Shown piece after piece: positions 18,187-27,426 of a stretch of DNA of 64,000 nt (the first letter of the stretch is position 1; every line of letters starts with the position of its first letter). This DNA is from Clostridium algidicarnis DSM 15099. Lineage in GTDB: Bacteria; Bacillota; Clostridia; Clostridiales; Clostridiaceae. Under the pieces are notes generated by a model. The model saw only the letters and a list, made by a program, of their open reading frames with translations, was not told the DNA's origin and did no database searches. The stretch spans positions 1 to 64,000 of the forward strand of contig NZ_PTIS01000001.1 in assembly GCF_002934235.1 (NCBI RefSeq). Direction: 5' to 3'. The translations under genes were made by a program, and so were the position numbers.

Positions 18187-19008
18187 ATGGAAGGCTGTAG
18201 TAATAAAGTAAGTAGAGATTCACATCCTATGGATTCTATTATAAATGTAGGGAAAAATACTATAGGCGGCAATAAGATAACAATAATAGCTAGTCCCTGT
18301 TCTGTAGAAAGTGAAGATCAGATAGTAAATATAGCGGAGAGTGTAAAATTATCAGGTGCCACATTTTTAAGAGGTGGCGCCTTTAAACCAAGGACCTCAC
18401 CTTATAGTTTTCAGGGTCTTGGAGAACCTGCATTAGAATTATTAAAGATAGCTAGGGAAAAAACAGGACTTCCCATTGTAACGGAGCTTATGTCTCTAGC
18501 ATATTTAGCTAGATTTATAGATGAGATGGATATTATTCAAATTGGGGCAAGGAATATGCAAAATTATCCTCTTTTAAAAGAATTGGGAAGAACCAATAAA
18601 CCTATACTTTTAAAGAGGGGGATTTCTGCAACTATAGAAGAACTATTAATGTCTGCAGAATACATTATTTCTGAAGGAAATGAAAAGGTAATTTTGTGTG
18701 AAAGAGGCATTAGGACATTTGAAAAATATACAAGAAACACCTTGGATTTAAGTGCCGTGCCCATACTTAAAAGACTAAGTCATCTTCCTGTAATAGTAGA
18801 TCCGAGTCATGCTTCGGGATTATGGTGGCTAGTGGAACCTCTTTCAAAAGCGGCTATAGCTGCAGGGGCAGATGGTGTTATCATGGAAGTTCACAATAAT
18901 CCTACAAAGGCCAAGTGTGATGGAGAGCAATCTATAACACCTAATAAATTCGATAAACTTATGAAATCTTTAAGAGCTATTGCAAATATTGAAAATAAAG
19001 AATTATAA
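18187..19008 (+). CDS. aroF: 3-deoxy-7-phosphoheptulonate (DAHP) synthase, type I-beta
   Basis: The 273-aa protein has IIASPCSVESEDQI, FLRGGAFKPRTSPYSFQGLG, QIGARNMQNYPLLKELG, LLKRG, ILCERGIRTFE and VIVDPSHASG, the signature set of KDO8P-like DAHP synthases. It starts the shikimate pathway. Only ~25 residues precede the barrel, so the N-terminal ferredoxin-like or ACT-type feedback domain found in many relatives is missing. Control may then be only through the trp T-box, since the gene lies 11 nt after trpA and ends the operon. Confidence 0.95.
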   Translation: MEGCSNKVSRDSHPMDSIINVGKNTIGGNKITIIASPCSVESEDQIVNIAESVKLSGATFLRGGAFKPRTSPYSFQGLGEPALELLKIAREKTGLPIVTELMSLAYLARFIDEMDIIQIGARNMQNYPLLKELGRTNKPILLKRGISATIEELLMSAEYIISEGNEKVILCERGIRTFEKYTRNTLDLSAVPILKRLSHLPVIVDPSHASGLWWLVEPLSKAAIAAGADGVIMEVHNNPTKAKCDGEQSITPNKFDKLMKSLRAIANIENKEL

Positions 19009-19182
19009 GTAGGTTGAATTTATATTGACAATAAGAGGTAGAGGTGATTTGTTAAAAATCTTGGATTACTGTATTATGATGATGATAGTATTAAACTAGG
19101 CACATACTCTGAAATAATGAGTTGTAAATATTATGATTATATGATATGTTTTGTATAGATGAAAAAATAAATATTGATTTAT

Positions 19183-19276
19183 AAGGGGAGCTTATATTAA
19201 TAGGCTGAGATAGAAATGTTATTTCTGACCCTAAGAACCTGATTTGGATAATGCCAACGAAGGGATGTAGCTAAAG
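19183..19276 (+). promoter_or_regulatory. TPP (thi-box) riboswitch
   Basis: The conserved thi-box blocks are present in order: GGGGAGCTTA, GGCTGAGA (19203-19210), GACCCTAAGAACCTGATTTG and GGATAATGCCAACGAAGGGA. The element precedes a terminator and thiC, as expected for thiamine-pyrophosphate repression. Confidence 0.95.
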
Positions 19277-19289
19277 GACTTGTATTTTG

Positions 19290-19320
19290 CTGTATACTTT
19301 TATTGGTATACAGTTTTTTT
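19290..19320 (+). terminator. Terminator controlled by the TPP riboswitch
   Basis: CTGTATAC (19290-19297) pairs with GTATACAG (19306-19313) and runs into at least seven T. Confidence 0.85.
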
Positions 19321-19525
19321 GTTTTTGTAAAGGAGGTGAAAAAACAAATATAGCTAGAATAATGAAGAGCAACATAAACAAAATTCTAGAGAATGTAAAG
19401 GATTACTAGCGATGAAAGAGATTAAAATAAAAATAATAAAATAATGATGTGCTTTAATATTTGTTAGAACTTCATTAGTTTTTTTATCAAATGTTATAAC
19501 TACATCATACAAGGGGGATATAAAA

Positions 19526-20839
19526 ATGAACTATACAACTCAAATGGATGCTGCAAGAAAAGGAATTATAACTAAAGAAATGGAAATAGTCAGTAAAAAA
19601 GAAAATATGAACATAGAAATACTAAGGGAGAGAATAGCAAAAGGACATGTAGTTATCCCAGCAAATAAAAATCATAAATCTTTAGATCCAGAAGGTGTAG
19701 GTAGAGGGTTAAGGACTAAGATAAATGTTAATCTTGGCATATCTAGAGATTGTCCGGATGTAGATATAGAATTAGATAAAGTAAGAAGTGCAATAGACAT
19801 GAAGGCTGAAGCAATTATGGATTTAAGTTCCTTTGGAAAGACAAAAGAGTTTAGAAAAAAACTAGTAAACATGTCTACAGCTATGATTGGAACTGTTCCA
19901 ATATATGATGCAGTAGGATTTTATGATAAGGAATTAAAAGATATTACAGAAAAAGAATTTTTAGATGTTGTAAGAAAGCATGGAGAAGATGGGGTTGATT
20001 TTGTAACTATTCATGTAGGACTAAATAGAGATACAGCTAAAGTATTTAAGAAAAATAATAGAATTACTAATATAGTTTCAAGAGGCGGCTCTTTGCTTTA
20101 TGCATGGATGGAATTAAATAATAAAGAGAACCCTTTCTATGAACATTACGATGAATTGTTAGATATATGTGAAGAGCATGATATGACCATAAGTCTAGGA
20201 GATGCTTTAAGACCTGGAAGCGTAGCAGACGGAACAGATGCACCACAAATAGCAGAGCTCATGGTACTAGGAGAACTAACCAAAAGAGCATGGAATAAAA
20301 ATGTACAAGTAATAATAGAGGGACCAGGACATATGAAATTAAATGAAATTGAAGCAAATGTTATTTTAGAAAAGAAACTTTGTTATGGAGCACCCTTCTA
20401 CGTATTAGGCCCATTAGTTACAGATATAGCACCAGGATATGATCATATAACCTCAGCAATAGGTGGAGCTATAGCAGCAAGTCATGGGGTAGATTTCCTA
20501 TGTTATGTAACACCAGCGGAACATTTGAGATTACCTACATTAGAAGATATGAAGGAAGGAATTATAGCTTCAAAGATAGCGGCTCATGCAGGAGATTTGG
20601 CTAAGGGCATAGAAGGAGCAGAAAAATGGGATTTAAAGATGAGTGAAGCTAGACAAAGGCTAGACTGGGAAGAAATGTTTGCCCTAAGTTTAGATGAAGA
20701 AAAAGCTAGGAGATATAGGAAGGAGTCTACTCCAGAACATGAAGATAGCTGTACCATGTGTGGTAAAATGTGCTCTATGAGAAATATGAACAGAATTATG
20801 GAAGGCAAAGATATAAATATATTAAGAGCGGAGGACTAG
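19526..20839 (+). CDS. thiC: Phosphomethylpyrimidine synthase
   Basis: The 437-aa radical-SAM enzyme turns AIR into HMP phosphate for thiamine. Visible features are [20 protein letters not shown] near the N-terminus, [44 protein letters not shown], and the C-terminal cluster motif [15 protein letters not shown] with Cys for the [4Fe-4S] centre. Its length matches the short bacterial form lacking the N-terminal extension. The ATG follows AAGGGGG. It stands alone behind the TPP riboswitch; no other thi gene is in the window. Confidence 0.97.
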   Translation: MNYTTQMDAARKGIITKEMEIVSKKENMNIEILRERIAKGHVVIPANKNHKSLDPEGVGRGLRTKINVNLGISRDCPDVDIELDKVRSAIDMKAEAIMDLSSFGKTKEFRKKLVNMSTAMIGTVPIYDAVGFYDKELKDITEKEFLDVVRKHGEDGVDFVTIHVGLNRDTAKVFKKNNRITNIVSRGGSLLYAWMELNNKENPFYEHYDELLDICEEHDMTISLGDALRPGSVADGTDAPQIAELMVLGELTKRAWNKNVQVIIEGPGHMKLNEIEANVILEKKLCYGAPFYVLGPLVTDIAPGYDHITSAIGGAIAASHGVDFLCYVTPAEHLRLPTLEDMKEGIIASKIAAHAGDLAKGIEGAEKWDLKMSEARQRLDWEEMFALSLDEEKARRYRKESTPEHEDSCTMCGKMCSMRNMNRIMEGKDINILRAED

Positions 20840-21125
20840 ATGTACTAGTCATTTAATAGGATATTGTTTTTTGACTTAAAAATATTATAATCACAAAATT
20901 TTAACATGATTTCCTGTAAAGAGCTACTATCCACTAAATTAAATCTTTGGGGCTAATGGGATAGTTGTAATGATTTGACCTAAAAGAATTAGCACAATAT
21001 AATATTATAATGCTTATAGGTAAAAACCAACATGGATATTGCAAATATCTACCTATGGAGTTATTTGTAATAGGTGTAAGCATTAAAGGCTTAAAGATAA
21101 AACAAAAGATATTATATGGACTGAT

Positions 21126-21170
21126 ATACCCTATAAAGAAGATAATGTAAAAGTCTTCTTTATGGGGTAT
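21126..21170 (+). terminator. Long stem-loop, possible terminator
   Basis: 17-bp arms ATACCCTATAAAGAAGA and TCTTCTTTATGGGGTAT with a single G-U pair and an 11-nt loop are followed by ATTTAAATT. The weak T-run makes termination uncertain. Confidence 0.4.
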
Positions 21171-21185
21171 ATTTAAATTAAAGAG

Positions 21186-21198
21186 GACAGTCCCTGTC
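21186..21198. repeat. REP-like mini palindrome
   Basis: GACAG-TCC-CTGTC lies within AGAGGACAGTCCCTGTCACG. Similar GGGACAGTCCCTGTCACGTT strings are familiar from REP-type sequences near Y1 transposases in other bacteria. No transposase and no second copy were found here, so this is tentative. Confidence 0.25.
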
Positions 21199-21263
21199 AC
21201 GTTGAAGGTTGTATTATGGTAATAACATAATATTTACGATAATGGATTTGGGAGTTGAAAAAG

Positions 21264-21836
21264 ATGAATTATGAGGATATGGACACAAAGTTACTTTTAA
21301 AATCTATAAAAGAAAAAGATGATATTATAAGAGAACTTGAGAGAAAACTTAAGGAAAGTTTATATTATGCAAATAGAGATGCTATAACAGAATTACTAAA
21401 TAGAAGAGCAGGTTTAAGTTTACTGGAAAAAGAAATGGATATATCAAAAATTAATAATAAAAGCCTAACTGTATGTTTTATAGATATTGATAGGTTTAAA
21501 GATATAAACGATAACTTTGGACATGCCCAGGGAGATAAGATTCTAAAGAATATAGGGAAAGTTTTAAAAGACAATGTAAGGAAAACAGATATTGTAATGA
21601 GGATTGGTGGAGATGAATTTGTTATAGTGTTTTGTGATGCTGAAATAGATGATGCTAATATATTATGGGAAAGAATCTATGATGAGATAAATAAATTGAA
21701 TAAAGAAACTCACTATAAGTATAATATTAGCTTAAGCTATGGATTTTCAGAGTATAGTAGAAAAAAACCACTATCTATTAAAGAATTGCTACATAATGCC
21801 GATAAAAATATGTATAGTAATAAGAGGTCTAATTAA
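21264..21836 (+). CDS. Small GGDEF-domain diguanylate cyclase
   Basis: This 190-aa protein has a short N-terminal helix rich in Lys/Glu and one GGDEF domain. The catalytic loop RIGGDEFVIVF is intact, preceded by VCFIDIDRFKDINDNFGHAQ. An inhibitory I-site RxxD (RKTD) sits five residues before GGDEF. No membrane or sensor domain is present. It would make c-di-GMP in the cytoplasm. I place the start at 21264, with GGGAG 9 nt upstream; an in-frame TTG three codons earlier overlaps that site. Confidence 0.92.
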   Translation: MNYEDMDTKLLLKSIKEKDDIIRELERKLKESLYYANRDAITELLNRRAGLSLLEKEMDISKINNKSLTVCFIDIDRFKDINDNFGHAQGDKILKNIGKVLKDNVRKTDIVMRIGGDEFVIVFCDAEIDDANILWERIYDEINKLNKETHYKYNISLSYGFSEYSRKKPLSIKELLHNADKNMYSNKRSN

Positions 21837-21873
21837 TATATTACAATAATTTATATAAAAAGGAATAGTGATT

Positions 21874-22851
21874 ATGGAAAGATTTAAATCGTCAGTGCTA
21901 TTGCATATGTATAGTAAAGTGAAAAATAATGAGTCATTTACTAAAGAATATATTGTAGATAAATTTAATGTAAGTGAAAGAACTGTAACTAGATATATAA
22001 AGGATTTAAATAATTATTTTCAGGAAGAATACATAGATAATAAGATAATCTACAACAGAAAAAGCGGCCTTTATGAACTAAAGTACAAAGATACAAAAAT
22101 TTTAAATGAAAAGGATATCTTATCAATATGCAAGGTGCTTCTTGAAAGTAAAGGGTTTTCTAAAGAGGAAATAGAAAAAGTTATAAATAAACTCCTGTGT
22201 GATTGCGTATCTGAAGATAAAAAAATAGTAGAAAACATTATAGCAAATGAACTATTTAACTATGTTCCTACGAATCATGGTAAGCCATTGATAGATAAGT
22301 TATGGGATCTTAGTATTGCTATTAATAATCAGGATATCATTGAAATAGAGTACTTTAAATTAAGTAAAAATGGTAAATTAGAAAGTGAAGCAACTAAGAG
22401 AAATATTAAACCATTAAGTATAATGTTTTCAGAGTATTATTTCTACCTAGCTGCATTTATAGAGGGGACAGAATATAAATTTCCAACTATTTATAGGGTA
22501 GATAGAATAGAGAGTTTTGAGAGTACAAATAGAAACTTCTCTATAGATTATAGCAATAGATTTAAGGATGGAGAGTTTAGAAAGCTTATACAATTTATGC
22601 ACACAGGTAATCTTCAAAAGATAAGATTTAAATTCACTGGGAACTCTTTAGAAGCTGTTTTAGATAGGCTACCAAATGCAAAGGTTTTAGAAGAAAATCA
22701 AGGTGAGTATATAATAGAAACTGAAATGTTTGGTACAGGCATAAAGATGTGGCTTCTAAGTCAAGGGAGCTTTGTAGAAGTGCTAGAACCAATAGAATTT
22801 AGAGAAGAAATAAAAAGTACCATTGAAAAAATGAAAAATAATTATATTTAA
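21874..22851 (+). CDS. HTH-WYL-domain transcriptional regulator
   Basis: The ~325-aa protein has an N-terminal HTH_11-type helix-turn-helix (EYIVDKFNVSERTVTRYIKD). A central WYL domain spans residues ~145-230 (IEIEYFKLSKNGK, INIKPLSIMFSEYYFYLAAF, YRVDRIES). A C-terminal WCX-like extension follows (FVEVLEPIEFREEI). Such proteins act as DNA-binding regulators that sense ligands such as nucleotides. ATG 21874 is 9 nt after AAAAAGGA; GTG 21868 is the alternative. It follows the diguanylate cyclase by 37 nt, so co-transcription is likely. Confidence 0.88.
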   Translation: MERFKSSVLLHMYSKVKNNESFTKEYIVDKFNVSERTVTRYIKDLNNYFQEEYIDNKIIYNRKSGLYELKYKDTKILNEKDILSICKVLLESKGFSKEEIEKVINKLLCDCVSEDKKIVENIIANELFNYVPTNHGKPLIDKLWDLSIAINNQDIIEIEYFKLSKNGKLESEATKRNIKPLSIMFSEYYFYLAAFIEGTEYKFPTIYRVDRIESFESTNRNFSIDYSNRFKDGEFRKLIQFMHTGNLQKIRFKFTGNSLEAVLDRLPNAKVLEENQGEYIIETEMFGTGIKMWLLSQGSFVEVLEPIEFREEIKSTIEKMKNNYI

Positions 22852-22860
22852 ATAGTGCTA

Positions 22861-22908
22861 TTGACAAATAGCGCAAGAAGACTTAATATGTAATTAGGCA
22901 ATACCTAA
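22861..22908 (+). promoter_or_regulatory. Promoter and palindromic operator of the MarR gene
   Basis: TTGACA (22861-22866) and TAATAT (22884-22889) with 17 nt spacing form a promoter. TTAGG-CAATA-CCTAA (22894-22908) covers the expected transcription start, the typical place for a MarR autorepressor operator. Confidence 0.6.
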
Positions 22909-22932
22909 CTAAATAAAAAAAGAGGTGATGAG

Positions 22933-23349
22933 TTGGATAGTAAAGATAAATTATATGAAACTTACAGTGGGCTTATGAAGGTAAAGGGAGAGTGTTCCTG
23001 CAAGTTAATTAATGAACTTAATATGTCAGAACTCACACTAAGACAAATTGAGTATATAAAAAAAATTGGAAAGTATGATGAGCTTACAATTAGTAAGCTA
23101 GCTGAGGTCTTAAATTTATCTAAACCATCAATTACGGAAATGATTAAAAGATTCGTAAAGTTAGATTGTGTTTATAAAAAACAGTGTAAAGATGATGGAA
23201 GAGTACAATATATATTTCTTACGGAAAGAGGTAAGAGTATAGCTAGTTTTGAAGATCTAGAAATTAAAAGATTAGTAGATAAGATTGCAGCAAGTCTAAA
23301 TGAAGATGAAATCAATGATTTAATAAATATATTGTTAAAGGTTAAATAA
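22933..23349 (+). CDS. MarR-family regulator with four cysteines
   Basis: The 138-aa protein has the MarR winged helix (LTISKLAEVLNLSKPSITEM, then IKRFVKLDCVYKKQCKDDGR, then FLTERGKSI). It starts at TTG 22933 behind AGAGGTGAT. Cysteines are at 21, 23, 79 and 85; the last two flank the wing approach, so thiol sensing as in redox-responsive MarR proteins is plausible but unproven. Its operator sits at its own start, and a related half-site lies before lon. It probably controls the lon - monooxygenase - old-yellow-enzyme block downstream. Confidence 0.87.
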   Translation: MDSKDKLYETYSGLMKVKGECSCKLINELNMSELTLRQIEYIKKIGKYDELTISKLAEVLNLSKPSITEMIKRFVKLDCVYKKQCKDDGRVQYIFLTERGKSIASFEDLEIKRLVDKIAASLNEDEINDLINILLKVK

Positions 23350-23375
23350 TACATTAATAAATCAAATAAATGAAG

Positions 23376-23388
23376 TTAGGTTAACTAA
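23376..23388 (+). promoter_or_regulatory. Second TTAGG-type site upstream of lon
   Basis: TTAGGTTAACTAA shares the TTAGG half-site and partial dyad symmetry with the MarR operator at 22894. It lies about 20 nt before TATAAT (23408-23413), i.e. over the lon -35 region. Confidence 0.4.
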
Positions 23389-23490
23389 AACTAATTATAT
23401 TTGTTGCTATAATTGATATAGAAAATATTGATAAGGACTTAATAAGAAATGTTGTAAAACATAATAGAAACAGTGTAGGAGGAAATAATT

Positions 23491-25872
23491 ATGAAAGAAT
23501 TAGATATAAATAAAGAGTTGCCTGTAGTCCATATACCGAATTTAGTTTTGTTTCATGGTGGAGAAATTACAGTGAATTTAAACAAAAGATTTAACGAAGA
23601 ATATTATAATAAGATTAAGGAAGAGAATTTTTACGCCATAGCTTTAACATTGAAAAGTAATAAGAATGAAGAAGCTTACGGGGAAGATGATCTTTATAAA
23701 ATTGGAACATTAATAAGGATAAAAGATAGAAAAAAGATAAATGATAGCTATGAATATAATATAGATGTTGTAGAGAGAGTTAAGGTAGAAGATTTTACTG
23801 TAGATGGAAGCTATTTTAGAGCTACTTACAATTTGGAGCCTGACATTATGGACTTAGATGAAAAAAGTAATAAAGAAATGTTAGGTTATATTAAAAATTT
23901 AACAGCTGAAATAAGTAAAAACTTTAGAGGATCTGAGGCTTATGTAGAGTATATAAGTAAGATAGATAATATAACAAGTATTATCGCATCCCTAGTTCCT
24001 TATGTGAATTTATCTTTAGAGGAAAGGCAAGAATTTTTAGAGATTCGTTCATTAAAAAAGAGGAGCTTAAGATTTTTAGATCTTTTGATTGAGCATAAAG
24101 AATCCATAGAATTTCAAATGGAAATGGCATCAAAATTTAGTGAAGATATTAATAAAAACCACAGAGAGAATATGCTAAGAAGACAGCTAGAAGCTATTAA
24201 GGAAGAATTAAATGAATCGGATGGAGTTAGTGGGAAAAAGAAAAAGGATTATAGTGAATTAATAGAAAATGCAAAGATGCCTTATGATGTAAAGGAAGTG
24301 GCCTTAGATGAGTTGCGTAAATTAGAGCGCCAAGGTCCTAATAGCTCAGAAGGTAGCGTAATTCAAAATTACTTGGATCTTTTAACAACTCTACCTTGGG
24401 GTGAAAGTGATGTTAAAGATATAGATATTAAAGCTGCAAGAGAGCTTTTAAATCAGCAACATTACGGCCTTGAAAAAGTAAAAAACCGTATAATTCAACA
24501 TCTAACAGTAATGAAATTAAAACAAAACAAGCAAGGCTCAATTTTATTATTAGTGGGACCTCCAGGTACAGGCAAAACTAGTTTAGGGAAAAGTATAGCA
24601 GAAGCTTTACAACGTAAATATGTTAGGATAAGTCTTGGTGGAGTAAGAGATGAAGCTGAAATTAGAGGACATAGAAGAACTTATATAGGGGCCATGCCAG
24701 GAAGGATAATTCAAGGAATGAAGAAGGCTGGAGAGAAAAATCCAGTATTTATATTAGACGAAGTTGACAAATTGATGTCTTCTGCAAATGGAGATCCAGC
24801 TAGTGCATTATTAGAGGTTTTAGATCCAGAACAAAATAGTACATTTTCAGATCACTACTTAGAAGTGCCATATGATTTATCCGATGTGTTATTTATTGCA
24901 ACTGCAAATTCTTTAAGAGATATTCCAGAAGCACTTATAGATCGTATGGAAGTTATAGATATTAGTAGTTATACAAGTTATGAAAAGTTCCATATTGGGA
25001 AAAATCATTTAATTTCTTCTGTGTTAGAGGAAAACGGATTAAATGAAAAGCAATTACAATTTGAAGATGACACATTAAAGACAATAATAGAAAAATACAC
25101 TAGAGAAGCTGGCGTAAGAGGATTAAAACGTCAATTATCTACAGTAGCAAGAGTGGTTTCAGAAAAGATTGTTGAAGACGAAGTGCCATTGCCTTATATT
25201 ATAAAAGAAGATATGTTATTTGATATTTTAGGTCATGAAGTTGCTCTTTATGATAGAGCAAATAAAATCAACGCTCCAGGAGTTGTAACAGGTCTTGCAT
25301 GGACACCAGTAGGTGGTGATATATTATTTATTGAAGGGGCAATGATGCCAGGAGATGGTAAGTTAATACTAACAGGTCAACTTGGAGATGTGATGAAAGA
25401 ATCAGCTAAGATTGCTCAAAGTTTAGTTAGATCAAGACTTGTATTTAACCAAAAGGGACTTGAATTCAATAAATATGACTTGCATATCCATGTGCCATCA
25501 GGATCTATTCCAAAGGATGGACCATCAGCAGGGGTGTCCTTATTTACAACTATTGCATCGCTAGTAACAGGACATCCAGTAGATCCTAAGTTAGCAATGA
25601 CAGGTGAAATTTCCTTAAGGGGTGCAGTTTTACCTATAGGTGGACTTAAAGAAAAAGTATTAGCAGCACATCGTGCAGGAATTAAGAGAATATTGCTTCC
25701 AAAGGATAACAAAAAGGATATAGAAGATATTCCAAAAGAGGTACAAAACGAATTAGAGTTCATTCTTGTTGAAACTATTGAGGATGTAATTAAAGAGACA
25801 ATAGGAATTGAATTACCAAAATCAGCATTTATTGAAATGGTATCAAGAAATAAAAAAGAAATTAGTGCATAA
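23491..25872 (+). CDS. lon: ATP-dependent protease Lon
   Basis: This 793-aa protease has an N-terminal LON substrate domain (residues ~8-200). The AAA+ module carries Walker [14 protein letters not shown] at ~356 and Walker [11 protein letters not shown]. The C-terminal protease domain has Ser679 in [10 protein letters not shown] and Lys722 in [11 protein letters not shown], the same numbers as in E. coli Lon. It degrades damaged and regulatory proteins. The start ATG follows GGAGGAAATAATT. The promoter carries a MarR-type half-site, and the gene is followed 22 nt later by an ABM monooxygenase, so it may be induced with that stress operon. Confidence 0.97.
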   Translation: MKELDINKELPVVHIPNLVLFHGGEITVNLNKRFNEEYYNKIKEENFYAIALTLKSNKNEEAYGEDDLYKIGTLIRIKDRKKINDSYEYNIDVVERVKVEDFTVDGSYFRATYNLEPDIMDLDEKSNKEMLGYIKNLTAEISKNFRGSEAYVEYISKIDNITSIIASLVPYVNLSLEERQEFLEIRSLKKRSLRFLDLLIEHKESIEFQMEMASKFSEDINKNHRENMLRRQLEAIKEELNESDGVSGKKKKDYSELIENAKMPYDVKEVALDELRKLERQGPNSSEGSVIQNYLDLLTTLPWGESDVKDIDIKAARELLNQQHYGLEKVKNRIIQHLTVMKLKQNKQGSILLLVGPPGTGKTSLGKSIAEALQRKYVRISLGGVRDEAEIRGHRRTYIGAMPGRIIQGMKKAGEKNPVFILDEVDKLMSSANGDPASALLEVLDPEQNSTFSDHYLEVPYDLSDVLFIATANSLRDIPEALIDRMEVIDISSYTSYEKFHIGKNHLISSVLEENGLNEKQLQFEDDTLKTIIEKYTREAGVRGLKRQLSTVARVVSEKIVEDEVPLPYIIKEDMLFDILGHEVALYDRANKINAPGVVTGLAWTPVGGDILFIEGAMMPGDGKLILTGQLGDVMKESAKIAQSLVRSRLVFNQKGLEFNKYDLHIHVPSGSIPKDGPSAGVSLFTTIASLVTGHPVDPKLAMTGEISLRGAVLPIGGLKEKVLAAHRAGIKRILLPKDNKKDIEDIPKEVQNELEFILVETIEDVIKETIGIELPKSAFIEMVSRNKKEISA

Positions 25873-25894
25873 ATTATAAAAGGGGTGGAATCAT

Positions 25895-26182
25895 ATGATA
25901 AAGGTTATAGCAAAAAGTTTTCCAAAAGAAGGTAAAGTAGAAAATATACTTGAATTATCAAAAGAATTAGTGAAAGAAACATTGAAGGAAAATGGTTGTA
26001 TAAAGTATGAGATGTATCAAGATATCAAAGATCCGAACGTGTTAATAATGATAGAAGAATGGGAGACTATAGAAGATTTGAATAGTCACATGGCCTCAGA
26101 ACATTTTAAAAGGATAGTTCCTAAAATAGGTGAATATAGAGAGAAAGATTCAGAAATTAGTGTTTGCAAAAAGTTGATTTAA
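25895..26182 (+). CDS. Antibiotic biosynthesis monooxygenase (ABM/YgiN-like) domain protein
   Basis: The 95-aa single-domain ferredoxin-like fold protein shows the ABM pattern IKVIAKSFPKEGKVENILEL, CIKYEMYQDIKDPN, IEEWETIEDLNSHMASEHF. Relatives such as YgiN act on quinols; others are of unknown function. It lies between lon and an old-yellow-enzyme gene with short gaps (22 and 41 nt), which points to quinone or electrophile handling. Start ATG follows AAAGGGGTGG. Confidence 0.88.
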   Translation: MIKVIAKSFPKEGKVENILELSKELVKETLKENGCIKYEMYQDIKDPNVLIMIEEWETIEDLNSHMASEHFKRIVPKIGEYREKDSEISVCKKLI

Positions 26183-26223
26183 TTATTGTCTAAAAGAAAT
26201 TAATTTGAAAGGAAGAGATTAAA

Positions 26224-27348
26224 ATGGAATCAAAAAATAATAAGTTATTAGAAAAGAGAATGTTAAATTCAAAGATAAATGTAAGAAATCCTATAGTTAT
26301 GGCTCCAATGACTACTTTTTCAGGAAATGATGATGGAACAGTTTCAAAGGCAGAATTAGATTATTATAAGGTAAGAGCAAAGAGTGTAGGTATGGTTATT
26401 ACTGCTACAACTTATGTAATCCCATCAGGTAAGGGTTTTAAAGGGCAATTTGCTGCTTACGATGATAGTTTTTTAGACAGCTTAAAAGAGTTAGCAGAAA
26501 CTATAAAAAATGAAGGAGCAGTAGCGATTTTGCAAATATTCCATGCGGGCAGAATGGCACTTCCAGATGAAATACCAACAGGTCAAACTATTAGTGCAAG
26601 TGCTGTAGCAGCTGAAAGACCAGGGGCTATGACACCAAGAGCTATGACAGAAGAGGAAATTCAAGATATAATTAAAGCCTTTGGTAAAACAACAGAATTA
26701 GCTATAAAGGCAGGATTTGATGGAGTAGAAATTCATGGTGCTAATACCTATCTATTACAACAATTCTTCTCACCTCACTCTAATCGTAGAGAAGATAATT
26801 GGGGAGGAAACTTAGAAAGACGAATGAACTTCCCACTAGCTGTTATAGAAGAAGTTAAAAAAGTTGTAAAAGAAAAGGCAGGAAATGACTTCATAGTAGG
26901 TTATCGTTTCTCACCAGAGGAAATTGAAAATCCAGGTATAACACTTGAAGATACACTTTCATTTATCGATGTATTATCAGACAAAGGGTTAAGTTACTTA
27001 CATGCTTCACTATCAGATTTTTGGCAAGGATCTATGAGAGATAAATCAAATGTAGAACCTATCATAACTAAAATATTAAATCAGATTCATGGTAGAGTAC
27101 CTCTTATAGGTGTTGGATCCATATACACAGCAGATGATGCAATAAAAGCATTGGATGTTGGAGTGGAATTTTTATCTCTTGGTAGAGAGATAATTATGGA
27201 ACCAGATTGGATGACAAAAGTTGAAATGGGTAAGAGCTCAGAAATACGTACTAACTTAAAGAAAAGTGATAGAGAATTATTAAAAATACCAGAACCACTT
27301 TGGAATGTAATTATGAATACACAAGGTTGGTTCCCAATCGTAGAATAA
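26224..27348 (+). CDS. NADH:flavin oxidoreductase, old yellow enzyme family
   Basis: This 374-aa FMN TIM barrel shows NPIVMAPMTTFSGN at the N-terminus and LQIFHAGRMA. It also has FDGVEIHGANTYLLQQFFSP followed by N-R-R-E-D-N-W-G-G, and VPLIGVGSIYTADDA for the phosphate site. It lacks the C-terminal FAD/Fe-S module of 2,4-dienoyl-CoA reductase, so it is a plain OYE that reduces activated C=C bonds of electrophiles with NAD(P)H. It is last in the lon cluster and followed by a strong terminator. Confidence 0.92.
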   Translation: MESKNNKLLEKRMLNSKINVRNPIVMAPMTTFSGNDDGTVSKAELDYYKVRAKSVGMVITATTYVIPSGKGFKGQFAAYDDSFLDSLKELAETIKNEGAVAILQIFHAGRMALPDEIPTGQTISASAVAAERPGAMTPRAMTEEEIQDIIKAFGKTTELAIKAGFDGVEIHGANTYLLQQFFSPHSNRREDNWGGNLERRMNFPLAVIEEVKKVVKEKAGNDFIVGYRFSPEEIENPGITLEDTLSFIDVLSDKGLSYLHASLSDFWQGSMRDKSNVEPIITKILNQIHGRVPLIGVGSIYTADDAIKALDVGVEFLSLGREIIMEPDWMTKVEMGKSSEIRTNLKKSDRELLKIPEPLWNVIMNTQGWFPIVE

Positions 27349-27358
27349 TTTAAGTATA

Positions 27359-27405
27359 GTGCCAGCAAGGTCAAAAAAACTAAAAGACTTTGCTGGCACT
27401 TTTTA
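27359..27405 (+). terminator. Terminator of the lon-OYE unit
   Basis: GTGCCAGCAAGGTC (27359-27372) pairs with GACTTTGCTGGCAC (27386-27399) with one G-U pair, then TTTTTATTTT. Confidence 0.9.
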
Positions 27406-27426
27406 TTTTGAATATCTTTATAAAGC

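Larger units (their letters stand above)
19009..19525. other. Leader region upstream of thiC
   Basis: It contains the TPP riboswitch and its terminator. Between the terminator and the thiC start (19321-19525) only a ribosome-binding-site-like AAAGGAGGTG at 19329 followed by a very short frame is seen, and I do not call a gene there. Confidence 0.6.
20840..21263. other. Intergenic region downstream of thiC
   Basis: About 420 nt without a convincing gene. It holds the 17-bp stem-loop at 21126-21170 and a small REP-like palindrome at 21186-21198. Translations are broken by stops in all frames, so an eroded gene is possible but not identifiable. Confidence 0.5.

Noticed and set aside
20900..21200. 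Possible gene or pseudogene between thiC and the diguanylate cyclase
   Set aside because: Some stretches look codon-like but all frames are cut by stops and no family could be recognised.
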